Source: Phytophthora sp. 'mugwort'
Taxonomy: Eukaryota > Oomycota > Peronosporomycetes > Peronosporales > Peronosporaceae
Assembly (NCBI GenBank): GCA_033558025.1
Contig: JAUCEF010000004.1
Span: 930,001 to 994,000 of the forward strand
Length of the DNA stretch: 64,000 nucleotides
Reading direction: 5' to 3'
The position numbers and the translations under genes are program-made. Every line of letters starts with the position of its first letter. Position 1 is the first letter of the stretch. The notes below the pieces were generated by a model. It saw only the letters and a program-made list of their open reading frames with translations. It was not told where the DNA came from and made no database searches. This document shows positions 9,735 through 21,285 of this stretch, in pieces.

Positions 9735-10745
9735 TTAAAAGAACGTCTGAGTGCCATTGCCATTGCCATTGTTGCGGAAGGACGCGTACTGCGGGTGAAG
9801 GTCAGCGAACCACGGGTGCGACATCGCAGCGCGGGCGGAAATGCGGTTGCTCGGGTCGTACACGAGAAGGCGCTGCGTAAAACAAAATACACGACACATC
9901 CCATGGTTAGCTGCAACAAGCTACAAACATAACTGTTAAATAGTTCAACGCACCGAGAGCAGGTCCAAGCCCACTCGGTCCAGTTGCGGCACAACCTTAG
10001 ACAGAGGCTGCGGACGCCACTGTGGGAACGACATCTTATAATCGGGTAACGTCGACACACCTGGCCACAGGGTCTCATTTGGCGTGCCCAGCACGCGGAA
10101 GATACGGAACAGCTCATCAATCTCCGAATCTCCAGGGAACAACGGCTGCTTGTTGACCATTTCTGCAAAAATGCAGCCAATGGACCATGAGTCCACAGGA
10201 GTCGAATAGTGTTTGGCACCCAACAACACTTCAGGAGCTCGGTACCACAACGTCACGACCTCGTGAGTATAGCGTCTCAGTGGGACACCATACTCTCTCG
10301 CAAGACCAAAGTCCCCGAGCTTGAGGTTGCCGTACTGGTCAATGAGCAAATTCTGAGGCTTCAGGTCGCGATGCAGTACGCGGTTGGCGTGGCAGAAGGC
10401 GATGCCCGCCAGTAGCTGGTACAAGTAGCTCTTGACCTGAAATACCTCCATCCTGGCCGGTAGCTTCTCGAGACAGCGCTTGAGGTCCTGCTCCACAAAC
10501 TCAAAGACCAGGTAGAGCTTGTTTTTCTGGTACACGGCGTCATACAGGTACACGACGTTCGGGTGCGAGGACAGTTCCTTAAGCAGAGAGATCTCGCGCA
10601 TGGCGGTGGACGGGATACCTTCCTCGTCAGGCTCCAGCCGAATCTTCTTGAGTGCCACGATGCGGCCAGTGGTCAGCTCCCGCGCCTTGTACACGATACC
10701 ATAGGTACCCTCGCCCACCTTCTCCACCTTCTGGTAGTTCTCCAT
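9735..10745 (-). CDS. PSTAIRE-class cyclin-dependent kinase (CDK1/2-like)
   Basis: Two exons, 10745-9954 and 9872-9735. The 81-bp intron has a GTGCGT donor and an ACGCAG acceptor. The product is 309 aa. Residue numbering matches human CDK2 over the N-terminal lobe and activation loop: inhibitory T14-Y15 in GEGTYG, K33, E51, D127 in HRD, D145 in DFG and activating T160 in RRYTHEVV. The cyclin-binding helix reads PSTAMRE, so Ile of PSTAIRE is Met. The second exon supplies the C-terminal lobe end ([13 protein letters not shown]...HPWF) and a short Asn/Gly tail ending TQTFF. It is a mitotic/cell-cycle CDK partnering cyclins, by family. Choice between CDK1 and CDK2/3 is not possible from sequence alone. 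Confidence 0.93.
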
Positions 10746-10770
10746 AGCTTAAAACCTTAGCACCAACTTT

Positions 10771-10790
10771 AAGTGCCAAATTGAAGACAC
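10771..10790 (-). promoter_or_regulatory. Inr-like element of the CDK gene
   Basis: The minus-strand word CTTCAATTTGGCACTT resembles the oomycete initiator (about TCATTYYNCAWTTT). It lies 25-45 bp upstream of the start codon, implying a short leader. Confidence 0.4.
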
Positions 10791-11206
10791 TAGCGCGCGA
10801 GAAGGCCGCGTTGCGACTGCGCGAACGGCGCAAATCGAGTGCCGATGCTGCGCAGGGCCGGAAAATGCCGGTAGCAGGCAAGATGCAGGGACGTGAAGTG
10901 AGTCCTCTAGGCCACCAAGAAGTCGAGCTATTGCTGAACGAGAACTGACTTAACTACGGTAAGTGCGCTGAGTTTGACTTGTCTTAAGTAAGCCGCTCAG
11001 AACGTCGGGAATGCGAATGTGGGCAGCATTCTAGAAGCCCATCCTGGGCAGGGCCAGGTGAACACAGGATAAGGACAAGTATATGTACTCCAACTACTTT
11101 TGAGTTAGTCCTTCATCTGTATTCATTCATCATTGACAACTTTCGCCTCGTAATGAGCGTTGCACCGAAGAAAGTGGCTAACCCGTCACTGCAGCTCTAG
11201 ATTCAC
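10791..11206. other. Intergenic
   Basis: No gene supported. A 27-codon plus-strand frame starts at 10866 (MPVAGKMQGREV...). It is divergent from the CDK and too short and featureless to call. Confidence 0.35.
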
Positions 11207-12909
11207 TTACAATGTGGGCGGAACCTCAATTTCGATGTGGTGAGGTGCAACCTTCGCGATCATGATCCGCACACGGTCTTCTTCACTGCACGCAGCAGGT
11301 GTGCGCAGCTTTGCCGTGTACACGCAAGTGCTGGGCTCCTCGATGTCGGAGAGCTCCATCGGCTCCGGGCCACACTCCAGCTTTACCGTCAGGGACCGAT
11401 TCGGGCCGTTCCAACACTTTTGGCCGTTCGAAAACTTTATTTCCTTGATACTCGTATCAGATGCACTCTCTCCGGAATCCTCTCCTTCAGTCGGCTCAGG
11501 GCCCATTATGTCCTCCATATCGCCCAGCTTGGTGTGATCTTGAGTGGCTTTTCCGAAAAAGCAAATTTCGTACTTGTATTCCCCCGCCTCGGATGCCACA
11601 CACTTATCGCGCAGCGCGAAGAATAAGTGATCCTCCCCATAATCCTTCCCCAGCAGTTTTTGGGCCTCAGTTAGATTCTTCTCCTCCTCCGTGAGCTCTT
11701 CCTTCGTGTCCTCATGCTTCTTCCGAGTAACTACAGCTTGGACCCACTCATAGCGCTCGCTAGCTGCTAGTTTCTCGTACAGCAGATCGATGGGACGAGT
11801 CTCGACTTCAGGCAAAGTAAGATCTTCTTCCTCCTCCTTTAATTCTTCCTCCATAGCTGACTCGAATTCCGCCACATTTTCTGCAGTATCGCCGGTTTCG
11901 CCGCCAGCGGCTGCCTTCTCCTTGGCTTCCTGCGCCTTCTGGTCTTCCTCTTTGTGGCGCTGCTCAATTAGTTTCTCAATGCGGTGCGTCTCCTTCTGGC
12001 GAGCATCGTCACGCTCACGGAAGGCATCATCCTTCTCGTCCATAGGAGATTTCTGCAGCTCTTCGGCACCTTCATGAGCCGCCTCGCGCTCTTTGCGAAT
12101 GATCGGCAGCAGCTCATGTTTTGCCGACACACCATTACGCCCGATCTCCACAATGATCGACAGTAGCTGTTCCTTGGTCAAATCTAGCAGTCCCAGCTGC
12201 GTCAAGATCTCGCTTTTGCTTGCTGCAATGCGCTTGGTCTTCTCCTCCCTCTCCAGTCTCTCCTCCTCCTCCTTCCTTGCTTCCAGCTGCTCCACCATGA
12301 CCCTCTTCGAGGCCACCGACGTCTCGATCCGCACCTTCCTCAGCTCTTCCTCGTCCCACAGCTTCTGAGCCTCTGCCGCCAGAGCGGCGCGGTCCTTCAA
12401 GCCGGCCTCCACCTGCTCGATCAGGTCCTTCTTGTCCGCTCTGAACGTCTCCATCTTCTCGGCGCACTCCGATGCGCAGAAAGCGCCGCTCGCGTACTCG
12501 TCCGAACCATCGCAGCAGTCGCAAATACCATCATTCACATGTGACGTCGGCACGTCAGTCGAGAAGAAGCCAGCGTTGACGCAGTGGAAGACGGCGGCCG
12601 TGTGGGAGCACGCCGACGTGCCCGGCTCGTCGCTCCCGTCCACGCAGTCGCAGTAGTTGTCGTTCAGGCGCGCAATCTCCAGACGCTGTTGCCCGTTGTC
12701 GCAGGAGAACTGGTAATAGTATGCAAGCATATGCGAGGTGAGTGCGGAATCAGATGCGGCGGTGGATTTAAAGGAATGATGGCGTATTCACGTACGCTGG
12801 TCACGGCGCTGAGCTTGTGCTGCAGCTCGGGGGAGATGCCGCGCCAGTCGGAGGCGCGCGCGCATGCGAAGAGCAGCGCCAGCGTCGCCGCGAGCCGCCG
12901 AAGAGCCAT
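11207..12909 (-). CDS. PRKCSH: Glucosidase II beta subunit (ER N-glycan processing)
   Basis: Two exons, 12909-12796 and 12709-11207, 538 aa. The intron has a GTACGT donor and a TTACCAG acceptor. A signal peptide (MALRRLAATLALLFACARAS) is followed by two LDLa-type Cys-rich modules (NYCDCVDGSDEPGTSAC and GICDCCDGSDEYASGAFC). A long Glu/Lys-rich coiled-coil and acidic region comes next, then a C-terminal MRH (mannose-6-phosphate receptor homology) lectin domain with QKCWNGPNRSLTV and the AKLRTPAAC end. This order is that of glucosidase II beta, which tethers the catalytic alpha subunit in the ER and recognises mannose on N-glycans. The predicted end (EIEVPPTL) lacks an HDEL/KDEL signal. A GTAAGT donor overlaps the stop, so an extra 3' exon is possible. 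An upstream in-frame Met (12954) exists, but MALRR is the better signal-peptide start. Confidence 0.9.
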
Positions 12910-12930
12910 GAGGTGACGTGTCAGCAAGGC

Positions 12931-12950
12931 GAAGATGCCAAAATGAAGCG
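12931..12950 (-). promoter_or_regulatory. Inr-like element of the glucosidase II beta gene
   Basis: The minus strand reads CGCTTCATTTTGGCATCTTC, a good match to the oomycete initiator core. It lies 22-41 bp before the chosen ATG, which supports the start at 12909. Confidence 0.55.
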
Positions 12951-13598
12951 GCAATGCGTCGGCAACATTAACTTGACAGTACGTTCTTGGATTGCAACCT
13001 TTTTTGCCCTATGGGCAACTTAAACCTTGCAACTTTTTTAGGCTTGTTGAAGTCATAATTACTCGACGCCTGTCTTCTTTGACACCTAAATTTTCTCCGG
13101 CAAGCGGCAGATCATGGTTGACAGGTCGAGCGGCTCAGCAGCCGTAAGGATACCGAGGGCCCGTCTCCAGGACAGCAGCCATACCGAGCGAGAATGCCCT
13201 GGAGGGGCTGCTGATGTTTCGTTTGGCTTTGACGTTGCTGCGTCCTGCGGGGTCGTCACTTGACAAGAACTAATGGCTACATTTTCCTGTAGACGAGCTC
13301 TTCGAGCGTTGTAGACGGCAGTGTTTAATTATATTGATATGGATTGCTTGCTTCATGGCGTTGCGCTGCTGTCTACGGCTAATTTCCTGCGACCAGCGCT
13401 TCTTATCTACGGCTAAATATTAAAGTTTTCGAGGATCTACTATCTATCTTCGCGCGTGCGCCGTGTTGCTCCCTCGCAACATACTGGCGTGCGCGACTGC
13501 TACTAGAAAAATTCTGCGTCCGACACGTTCGGGTACTCGATATTCGCGCCGCCCGGGTCTGGGTTTGAATCGGGAGAAGCCGCGGCGGCGCCGCCCCT
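12951..13598. other. Intergenic, nothing recognised
   Basis: Separates glucosidase II beta from the first Cys/His-basic gene. It is punctuated by stops in all frames, with no repeats beyond short palindromic words around 13130-13210. Confidence 0.4.
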
Positions 13599-14267
13599 TC
13601 AAACGTTGACGAACGATGGCGACCGGAAGAACTGCGGTGTACTGCAGTGTGCGATCGGCGTGGCGTCGTTCTGCTCCTCGTCGCTGCTGAAGAGTAATGC
13701 CTCGAGGATCTCCAGGTCGTTTTGGTCGAATAATGGGAGGTTCGGCCTCGGGGTTGAATGTTGTGGCTGCATCTCCGTTGTCTGATGCGGCTGCATTGGC
13801 AGGTTCATGCTGATCCTCATATTGGGAGGAGACGCCGACTTTGCCCCGACTGGACTATGCGCGGCACCGACAGGGCTGCGCTGCATCCAGTTGCTGTGGT
13901 GGAAGTTCTGCCCTGCAGCCATGGCAGTGTGCGAGTAGTGGTGTGGCCGCTGCATGTGCTGCTGCTGTGCCTGAAGGGCCTGCATCTGCTGCGCCTGTTG
14001 CTGCCGCTGGAGCTCCTTCTGCTGTTGCTTCAAGACGCGGCGCCGGTGGTCCAGGCGCATCTGGTTTCTGTTAGCCTTCTCGCGGTGCATTGCGCAGAAC
14101 TTGTGTAAGCCGCCGCTCTTTTTGTGCGTGCGCTGGTTCTCACAGCGCTTGCTCGAGTACTGGCAACGCAGCTCCTCGGACACAGTGGCTGTCGGTGAGC
14201 TGCTGTTATTGTTGAACTGCTCCGTGAACGAAGCATTGGTAAGGTTTACGGGGAACTTGTCCGTCAT
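13599..14267 (-). CDS. Cys/His-basic protein, paralogue 1 (possible zinc-binding nuclear protein)
   Basis: Single exon, 222 aa. A C-x6-C-x15-C-x2-H motif (Cys35, Cys42, Cys58, His61) runs straight into a basic stretch (HREKANRNQMRLDHRRRVL) and a Gln-rich helix (residues 80-106). The middle is low-complexity His/Gln/Ser/Pro. The C-terminus is a hydrophobic-acidic patch (DLEILEALLFSSDEEQND). The gene at 16456-16941 has the same architecture and identical Cys/His spacing. The layout of metal site, basic helix and acidic patch suggests a DNA-binding transcription regulator, loosely like WRC or zf-C3Hc3H modules. I do not recognise a named family. The function is inference. Confidence 0.75.
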   Translation of the reverse strand: MTDKFPVNLTNASFTEQFNNNSSSPTATVSEELRCQYSSKRCENQRTHKKSGGLHKFCAMHREKANRNQMRLDHRRRVLKQQQKELQRQQQAQQMQALQAQQQHMQRPHHYSHTAMAAGQNFHHSNWMQRSPVGAAHSPVGAKSASPPNMRISMNLPMQPHQTTEMQPQHSTPRPNLPLFDQNDLEILEALLFSSDEEQNDATPIAHCSTPQFFRSPSFVNV

Positions 14268-16455
14268 GCTGTGTAGAAGAACGGTGCTCTTTCTCGTTGA
14301 TCAATTGTTGTGCGAGTTGTCGCTGACACTGGGCAAATTAAGTTGTGAGGCTCGTGACTCCTCAAGAGGGCCGTAGGACAAGCGCGAACCGTAAACACCG
14401 AATGCCTGTACTTGTCATGGCTTAAGCCGAGGACGACGCATACAGGCGGCGGAGCTCGCACAACGTCACTGGGAAGCGGTGAGAAATCCAGTGCAAATAT
14501 TTCGCAATATAAAGATCAAGCTTTAAAGGTTTTTTCGTGTCATTTGACTGGCTAAAAATCAAAAGCAATCACTCCGTTGCTGGGTGCAAATGATGGTTGC
14601 CACTTTTGGGCCAATGACGATGCGGGAAAAGTCCTCAAACCTCTAGAAATTTCGTGGTGTGCGCTACATCATTTGGTTTGAGAAACTTCGAGACGCAGAA
14701 CACCCCATCTTCCGCCCCCTTGTCGCACCGATGGCGGTGGGGTCACAGCGTCCGTGCACACGAACGGCCTCGCCTACAGCAACACCAGAGCCAGACGTAT
14801 GGGGAGCGTCAGTATTCGCATACTAGCTGCGAATGTTGGTAGGTACTTAGATGGGTAGCTCGAGTGAACTTAATTTTTTATGCAAATTTTCAGCTTCAAC
14901 AGTGTGAAGTACGTTAACAGTGGTTTGTTACGAAGTCAAACGCAACTTACTTAAAAGTACTTTGCGCTGACAATTCCAATGCTAGTAGAATGCATATTAG
15001 TATTTTAACTAAAAGTGAGTTAAACGAGTCCGGCTTCGGAGCTGGCATGCAGCGCAATTTTTCGCGAAGCAAAGGAAGGTAAGCGAGCGCACGCTAACGC
15101 CTGCATGTTTGCTGGCTGCCTGCCACAGCCTTAAAGCTCACCTATCAACGTGAGCCATTTTTTCGTCGTCGACCCCCGAGAAACGTTGGAATAACCACCT
15201 CGTATTCGCCACGATCTCGTCTTTATTTGGTTCAGAGGGTAATTAGACCTATATTTTCAATCTTTTGCTGACATCATGTCTCATCGTACAGGAAATACTT
15301 GGTCTCATAGGTTTTGATGGTGGATTTTTCAATATGAAGACCGGAAATTTCCACTTAGGTCCACAATTTTTGAAATACAGTACAGCGGCATCGCCCAGCA
15401 ACGCAACGGGTGGTCACAGCGCGGTACGACAGACAAGCCGTTGTATTCCAGTGTTTGGCGTCGAGTCGCCAGCACCACCGAGATGCGCTGGCCGAAGCTA
15501 TGTCGGTCAGCGCAGCGAAGCCAAGTCGTTACGGTGAGGCACTTCAACTTCAGCCGCGATTGTTGTCCACATGGTGCAAATCGCACGCCTTGTCATTTGA
15601 CACCTAGATTTAATTTGACGGCTGCTAGAATAGCGGGCTTAGCGAATGGTCCGATGCTACGTCTGAGCAAGTATGACCAACCAATTAACCGCAGCGAAGC
15701 GAATTGTTTCGGGCACAGTGCCACTATCCACCTCGCCGAGTCGGCGATTGTAGATCGACATCAAGCCGGAGCAGAAGCGATCTTGCTGGCTGAAGTATCT
15801 ATCCGATATGCCTGCCAGTCAGCGTTTCAGTGAATTCGGATCAGGCAGGCAATCGAGCTTGGGGGTGGACACCCGGTCAGCGCAGTCTCCCATTGCATGT
15901 CAGCATCAGCACGTGTCCCAACGCGGAATCCATATTGTAGTCGACGGACATGCATGCGCATTGTGCTGCTGCCCCGTCGTCGGCACTTGTCAATGATAAC
16001 AATGCTGCCCTTCGCTGGTCAAACTTGGTAATGTAAACTATGAGCGCGCTCTGGTGGCGATTTTTCGCGGCGGTGGTAGCCAGTCCGAACCCGGTGCTTA
16101 GCACTGTGCTCCGTAGGAGGTGCCGCAGCAGAAGTCGTTTTGCTTCCATGAAGAGGCAGTGCGTTAGAAACTGCGACGGTGCTATTAATAAGCGTAGAGC
16201 TGCGAGAGGTGTTTCCTATGGCAAAGAATGCCAGGGTGAAGATTGTGCCAGTGCAGGACGCCAGGTCGGAAACCTTCACCTCAACTGAATAAGGTAGAAA
16301 CATACTTCGTACAGACAAAACCTCGATGCAGTTTGGGGCGAACACGCCTCGGGTATTTTTCTGTTTGTTGCAGTACTAATTTACTCTATGCGGAATCGGA
16401 ACGAAGAACAAAATGGACAGTGGCGGCGCTCGCTCCGTCGTCGATGTAGTTGCCC
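14268..16455. other. Gene-poor spacer between the two paralogues
   Basis: About 2.2 kb with only short, mutually overlapping frames (for example 15265-15833 plus, 16019-16345 minus). None has a motif I can support. Repeated frame breaks suggest decayed mobile DNA, but I could not assign it. Confidence 0.35.
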
Positions 16456-16941
16456 CTATAGGGACATATTGCCTGAAGACGGGTACGCGCCTGTGGGCAT
16501 ACCCGTCGGGTAACTTGCTGTCATGTCTTCGCGAGGACTCGCGTATCCCTCGGCGTCCTCATCGTCGAAGAGCATGACTTCAAGCATCATAACCTCTTCG
16601 TGTGAGAGGTTGCAGATCGGCTTCTTTGGCTCCATCATGTTCGTGGCGGCGTTGTACTCCATGGGGGCCTGGGCAGCGTCCATGAAGCGCTTCTTACGCT
16701 CCACCATTTGTTGACGGATAAGTCGACGCTTCTGCTGCATACGCTGTTGATTCACGTTGGCCTTCTTACGGTGGAAGTCGCAGAGTTTATGCAGGTCACC
16801 GTTGTCTTTCACAGCGCGGTGATTGTTGCAGAGCTTGCTCGGATACGAGCAGCGTACGTCCGTGGGGAGCAACTGGGCGTCCTGTTTGTTGTCGGTAGCT
16901 GAATCAGCGGTGTTTGTGACGATATGATTGTTGGTCGACAT
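16456..16941 (-). CDS. Cys/His-basic protein, paralogue 2
   Basis: Single exon, 161 aa from the ATG at 16941. A longer start at 17031 adds 30 residues, but the chosen one gives a leader before the motif similar to paralogue 1. Cys31, Cys38, Cys54 and His57 repeat the C-x6-C-x15-C-x2-H spacing. Shared residues include RC.Y.SK.C.N.R at the start of the motif and LHK.C..HR.KAN.NQ at its end. A basic KRRLIRQQMVERKKR segment follows, and near the C-terminus the EVMMLEVMLFDDEDAEGY patch matches the hydrophobic-acidic patch of paralogue 1. The low-complexity middle of paralogue 1 is mostly missing. It arose by duplication with about 2.2 kb between copies, same orientation. Function unknown. Confidence 0.75.
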   Translation of the reverse strand: MSTNNHIVTNTADSATDNKQDAQLLPTDVRCSYPSKLCNNHRAVKDNGDLHKLCDFHRKKANVNQQRMQQKRRLIRQQMVERKKRFMDAAQAPMEYNAATNMMEPKKPICNLSHEEVMMLEVMLFDDEDAEGYASPREDMTASYPTGMPTGAYPSSGNMSL

Positions 16942-17031
16942 GGTTTGGAGTTGTGTGGGTGTTTGCCACTGAATGGTAACCAGAGATTGGTTTGGTTTGT
17001 GTGTTGGTTTCAAATGTGCGCTTGGGGGCAA

Positions 17032-20000
17032 ATTGAATTGTGATGATCCGAGACGTTCGCTTCAAACGTCCACCCCGCCTTATTGTTCTGGGTGCAACGC
17101 CGGCCGAGCAGCTTAGTTGCCGTAGACGCAACATGGTACCGAGCCGGCTCCTGGCCACACAGCTACCGCACCAAGAGTAACGACGATGCATCGACCGAGG
17201 CACTGGGCGGCCTCAAGCCCAAACGTACTCTACTGAACTGGTCAGCGGCAAGCTGCCGCGATTTTTGGGCGATCAAGTTGCCGTCCAGAGCGCTTCTTGC
17301 TCGCATCGATGTTAGTCACCGCGGGATTGAAGCCGGACCGCGTTTGGGGCCAGTCGGAATACAGCTTCGTGTCGAGTGCAGATAGTCCTGGCATCGTGGG
17401 CAATTGTTATCGCCAGGCTTCTAAAAAGAAGGCGCTGCACGCGAAGCGGTGTAACGGAGACTGTCTGTGGTTTGTAGCGTTGGGAGAGCGCCACAAGTTG
17501 CTGGCTGTTAAGTGCTCTGGGTGCTGGCATGCGCGCATGCTACACAGGAAGCGACTGGGAGTATCGGCAGGGCTTGCTGTTCACCATTATCTACTGATGC
17601 CAAGTGCAAGAGTGTCGCTTGCAATGCGATGGCGGTGGTTTGGTGGTCCGACTCGCTCTGCTACGACGGACCCGTTTTGGTCCAGCTCGCGCTTCGAGCT
17701 GTCCAGCAAGCGACAGCTCGATTTAGAACGCTCTGCACTACAAGCGATTCGACCATGAGGAGGCAAGGATGACGGGATAATTAATTCCAACGTCAAAAGC
17801 TGCTTGGGGTTGACGAGACAACGGTGTAGGTGCTAACGATACAGTTGACCACTTCGATTTGCGTCTCAAGAGCTACAAGGAGCACGCGGAGCCGCCGCGA
17901 AAGGCACTGTGTGCACGTGATTGTAACCAGAAGACCACCCCCACCCCCACCCCTCCCCCCGACTCCATCAGCGGCGGGCCTAGTGATCCACGCGTCGATT
18001 TTGTTTCTTTGGTGGTATTGTTGTCCTCTGTCGCCCTTTGGAGCTTAATACGCGTCCAGAGTCACCGGCTGCAATTAGGCGGAGCATCGCCATGCCTTGG
18101 TATCAAGGTGTCGCTACGCCAGTGCTCGTCCTTTCGTGGCAGTTTCTGTCTGAGTCATTACTGCTTCCATCCAGGCCGAAGAGTCCGGACGCCGGTGGGT
18201 CCGTGCGCAACACAATGCCGCCGCTGCAGTGTTGGTAGTGGCAGGAACCCTACAGCCGTTTTTGTCACCCCATCTCGAAAAAACGCACGCGGTCGGTCGC
18301 TCCCTATCTTCTGTCTTGCACCTTCCTCTCCAGAGCGTCACCACGTACCGTTGAGCGTGTTTCACGGCCACGACGCTCATGAGCATACTTGGATGTCCGT
18401 CACAGCTAATGGTTGACGCTGTTGTCGATTTGAAGTTGACAGCACTCACTACTATACCGGTACCAGCCAAGATCGTCAACTTGGTGGGCACGTAGCTCCA
18501 AAATCCCGCGCATTATGCAGCGAATGAAGAGCGTCAGGATCGATCCACCGTCGCTTTGAAGGCGACGTCGTTACTGTTCGCAAGCAATTCGATGCTTTGT
18601 CCTTTTATCTCAGGTCGTTTACAACTGCAACTGTGAATGTACGATCTTATCGAGCTGATGAGCATAACACAGCTCGGTGCGGCGTCGTCTTATGCGCATG
18701 TCGTTCACAAGTAACCCGCTACTATTAATAATGCTCGTGAGGCGGCTTCAACTCGACGTTTGCAATTTAATCTCGGTTTCTGAGGCTCGTCGCGAGAAAG
18801 CATCTAGCGGCTAGCATGTACCACGAACACATCGCCATGTGGTCCGGTACCCGCGCAGGACAAACTGCCAACTCGCTGGATATTCTGCCTCCGAGCTACA
18901 CATTGGTGCCTTGCTGGCCTAAAACAACTCTACTGCTGAACGGATTCGCTGGTCGCCGGTGTGTTGTCTCGTTTCGGATTGGCTCGTTCACTTCAACTTG
19001 TGGCTGTCCTGTTGCGACCCACGTTCTTCACATAACATTAGGAGAAGTTTAGGTATTTGGATCCAGAGCGTAACCTCGCACCGTACTTGAACTCTGTTCG
19101 TATACGGAAACATCTCTGGAGGAGATAGTTAGAGTGTGAGACCGGCCTCTTTGTACACATACATGTACCAGAGCGTGGTGTCCTTCTGAAACGGCTCAAG
19201 AGAAGCACGGATCATGCATACCACGTTAACGGCTATCGAGCCGTGTCGATCTCAATTCTGTTGTCATCGTTCACTTCACACATTTCTTCTCGAGCTCAGA
19301 TGGGGCGGACTCGTACCACAATTCTCGACGCAGTGTAGAAAACTACAATGCTAAATTGGTATTTTAGAACAAGGGTCACCGGTGGGTCTGGTCTCATTAT
19401 GGGTCTTGAGCCTTTTGCACGGTACGCGAATGAAGACGCAGATAGACTGGCGTACCGGCATCAGAAAGCAGCCGTGCCAGCAGGCTTGCGCGGTTTGAAG
19501 TTGCCGCTTGCGAGGTGATCGAGCTCGAGCACCGCGGCCGATCAGGGCATCGCGGACGGCGACGACAGCACCATCAAGACTAGCGATTACTAGCTACTAT
19601 TATTGCATACAGTTACAATGATCGGTACGAGTGGCATGCTAACATTAACAACCATCGCCACGGCGACGCTCAAAGTCTTGGCTCGGCGGTTTAGCTGCAA
19701 TTATCTTGGGTACGGGCCTAAATCCGTGACCAGCCCCTCCGGTGACCTTCTCTCTACGTAACCGCTATATTACGGGCGTAAGTACACACACTACCCTCAG
19801 CGTTAAGGTGACAGCAGGCTACACATGTTAGCAAGCAGAGATGCAATGAGATGAACTGCCACAACTGCTTTTAGATGGCTGGCTTGTGTTCCTCTTCCCT
19901 CCTTACTAAAAAAAGCAACCTGTCTGTCCGTCCTGTCATTCCTTCCCCTGTCGCCTCAGCCTCTCTTTTGGCGTCCTTTCCCTCGGCGATTGCAACACTT

Positions 20001-20207
20001 CTCTCACCTTTCACACCGACTGCCACTACCGTCCGGACTGCAAAAGCTATGCCCAAAATTGCAAAAGTAGCCGAGCGTGACGGTTTAAAACCACTTCTCA
20101 TTGGCCAAAAGCCATGTAATTTTTTAATTCTGCCGAGCGCAGCGAGGAGGCCTCCCATTGGCTCAAACTGTCTATTGCCGCCGGCGAATCATAGTATATC
20201 ATCAATA
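17032..20207. other. 3 kb without a recognisable gene
   Basis: Many short frames on both strands, the longest 17297-17758 and 17859-18416 plus. They share no motif with families I know and overlap one another. A CCACCCCCACCCCCACCCC tract lies near 17935-17955. Likely decayed or regulatory DNA on the left flank of the Polinton. I see no terminal repeat of that element here. Confidence 0.35.
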
Positions 20208-20718
20208 ATGATTACATATTTAGAAAAACATTGTGATACGCAAAGCGACTTATGCTACGTAGGCTCTACCGGTAGCGAATTAAAGTTGCGATGGAAAAGA
20301 CACAAGGTTAATTACAAGAAATGGTTGAAAGGAGATAAGGCCAATGTTTCCATATAAACCTACTTTAGGAACATGGAAAAGAGAGATCCAAGAATATTTT
20401 CATCAAAGAGTATGTCGTCTCAGATTTACAGCAACTTCGAGCATATGATAACTATGGATTAACAATTTTCGAAAAACGAGTATTAATAAGTGTAACCCAC
20501 TATATACCGCTAAATTACTAAATAAGAAGTAGTATGAAGAGAACAAAGAAAGCCGATGTGCATGAATGAAAAAGTAGCATAAAGAAAATAGAGAAGAAAA
20601 GGATGCGCAACAAAATCGAAAACACATATGTGAGTGCGGTACTCAATATACTCAAGCAAGTCAAAATCACCATTTGAACACAAACAAATGTCAAACATGG
20701 TTAAAGCGAAGTGCCTAA
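20208..20718 (+). pseudogene. GIY-YIG endonuclease remnant
   Basis: Starts around ATG 20208. The LCYVGSTGS segment followed by LKLRWKRHKVNYKKWLKG is the GIY-YIG core with the 'YVGST...R..HK..Y' spacing. The part to 20357 is open, after which stops and frame changes intervene. The C-terminal part still reads as Lys/Glu-rich linker (HKENREEKDAQQNRKH), then a CECG...H...K.C zinc-binding tail, an arrangement seen in GIY-YIG proteins of Polinton-like and large DNA virus genomes. It lies immediately upstream of, and in the same direction as, the integrase. A homing or transposition-associated nuclease is the family role. This copy is broken. Confidence 0.7.
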
Positions 20719-20721
20719 GAC

Positions 20722-21285
20722 ATGGCCTATAAATCATTTTTTTCCAACTATAACATAGTCATGAATGATCTTCTCAGCAAACTCTACTATAACGCTAAAA
20801 CTGGTTATGTTGCGCTTTATCATAAGACTCGAGAGTTAAATCCTAAAATAACGTTAAAAAATGTGAAGGATTGGTATGCTACTCAGTCGGATATTCAGCG
20901 ATTTCAGGAGAAAAGGAAGAGCTTTGACGGGTTCAAGATCGCCTCTCGTAACCCCAACTCTGGGCAGATAAATCTTGCTTTCTGGGGGAAACAACCGATT
21001 CTGACTTTCATCAATATCAGCTCCCGCATCAGCTATGCAAAGGTCTCAGTGAATAAGACTGCTTTTACAGTTTAGCAGTACTCGAAGCGTTTACTCGACT
21101 CCAAAACGTTAATATTTAAACGAGCGATAATGGTAGTGAATTCATGCATGCACAAGCTCAAGAAATTTTCAAAGCCAAAAAGATAGATCATTTCAATAAT
21201 GAGCCTGGTAATCAACTATGGGTAAGATTGAGCGATTCAACCGAACTATGTAGCAGAGAATAACTAAGATGTGGCTGACCGATGG
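20722..21285 (+). pseudogene. Polinton integrase, N-terminal and catalytic part
   Basis: MNDLLSKLYYNAKTGYVAL and ITLKNVKDWYATQ are the N-terminal zinc/helical region typical of Polinton integrases. The retroviral-type (rve) core follows. GQINLAFWGKQP has Asn where the first catalytic Asp is expected, and FINISSR stands for 'IDVFSR'. A stop is at 21073-21075. Further on, in other frames, TSDNGSEF keeps the second Asp and KIERFNRT the Glu. The 30-40 residue Asp-to-Glu spacing fits D,D,E integrases. The open sequence ends around 21285 (KMWLTDGR), where unrelated sequence begins. The rest of the gene resumes at about 23184. Confidence 0.8.

Noticed and set aside
10866..10950. 27-codon plus-strand frame divergent from the CDK
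   Set aside because: Too short, no motif, and no splice partner could be identified.
17935..17960. CCACCCC tract as a telomere-like or regulatory array
   Set aside because: Too short (about 20 bases) and not TTAGGG-type. Best seen as a simple pyrimidine tract.
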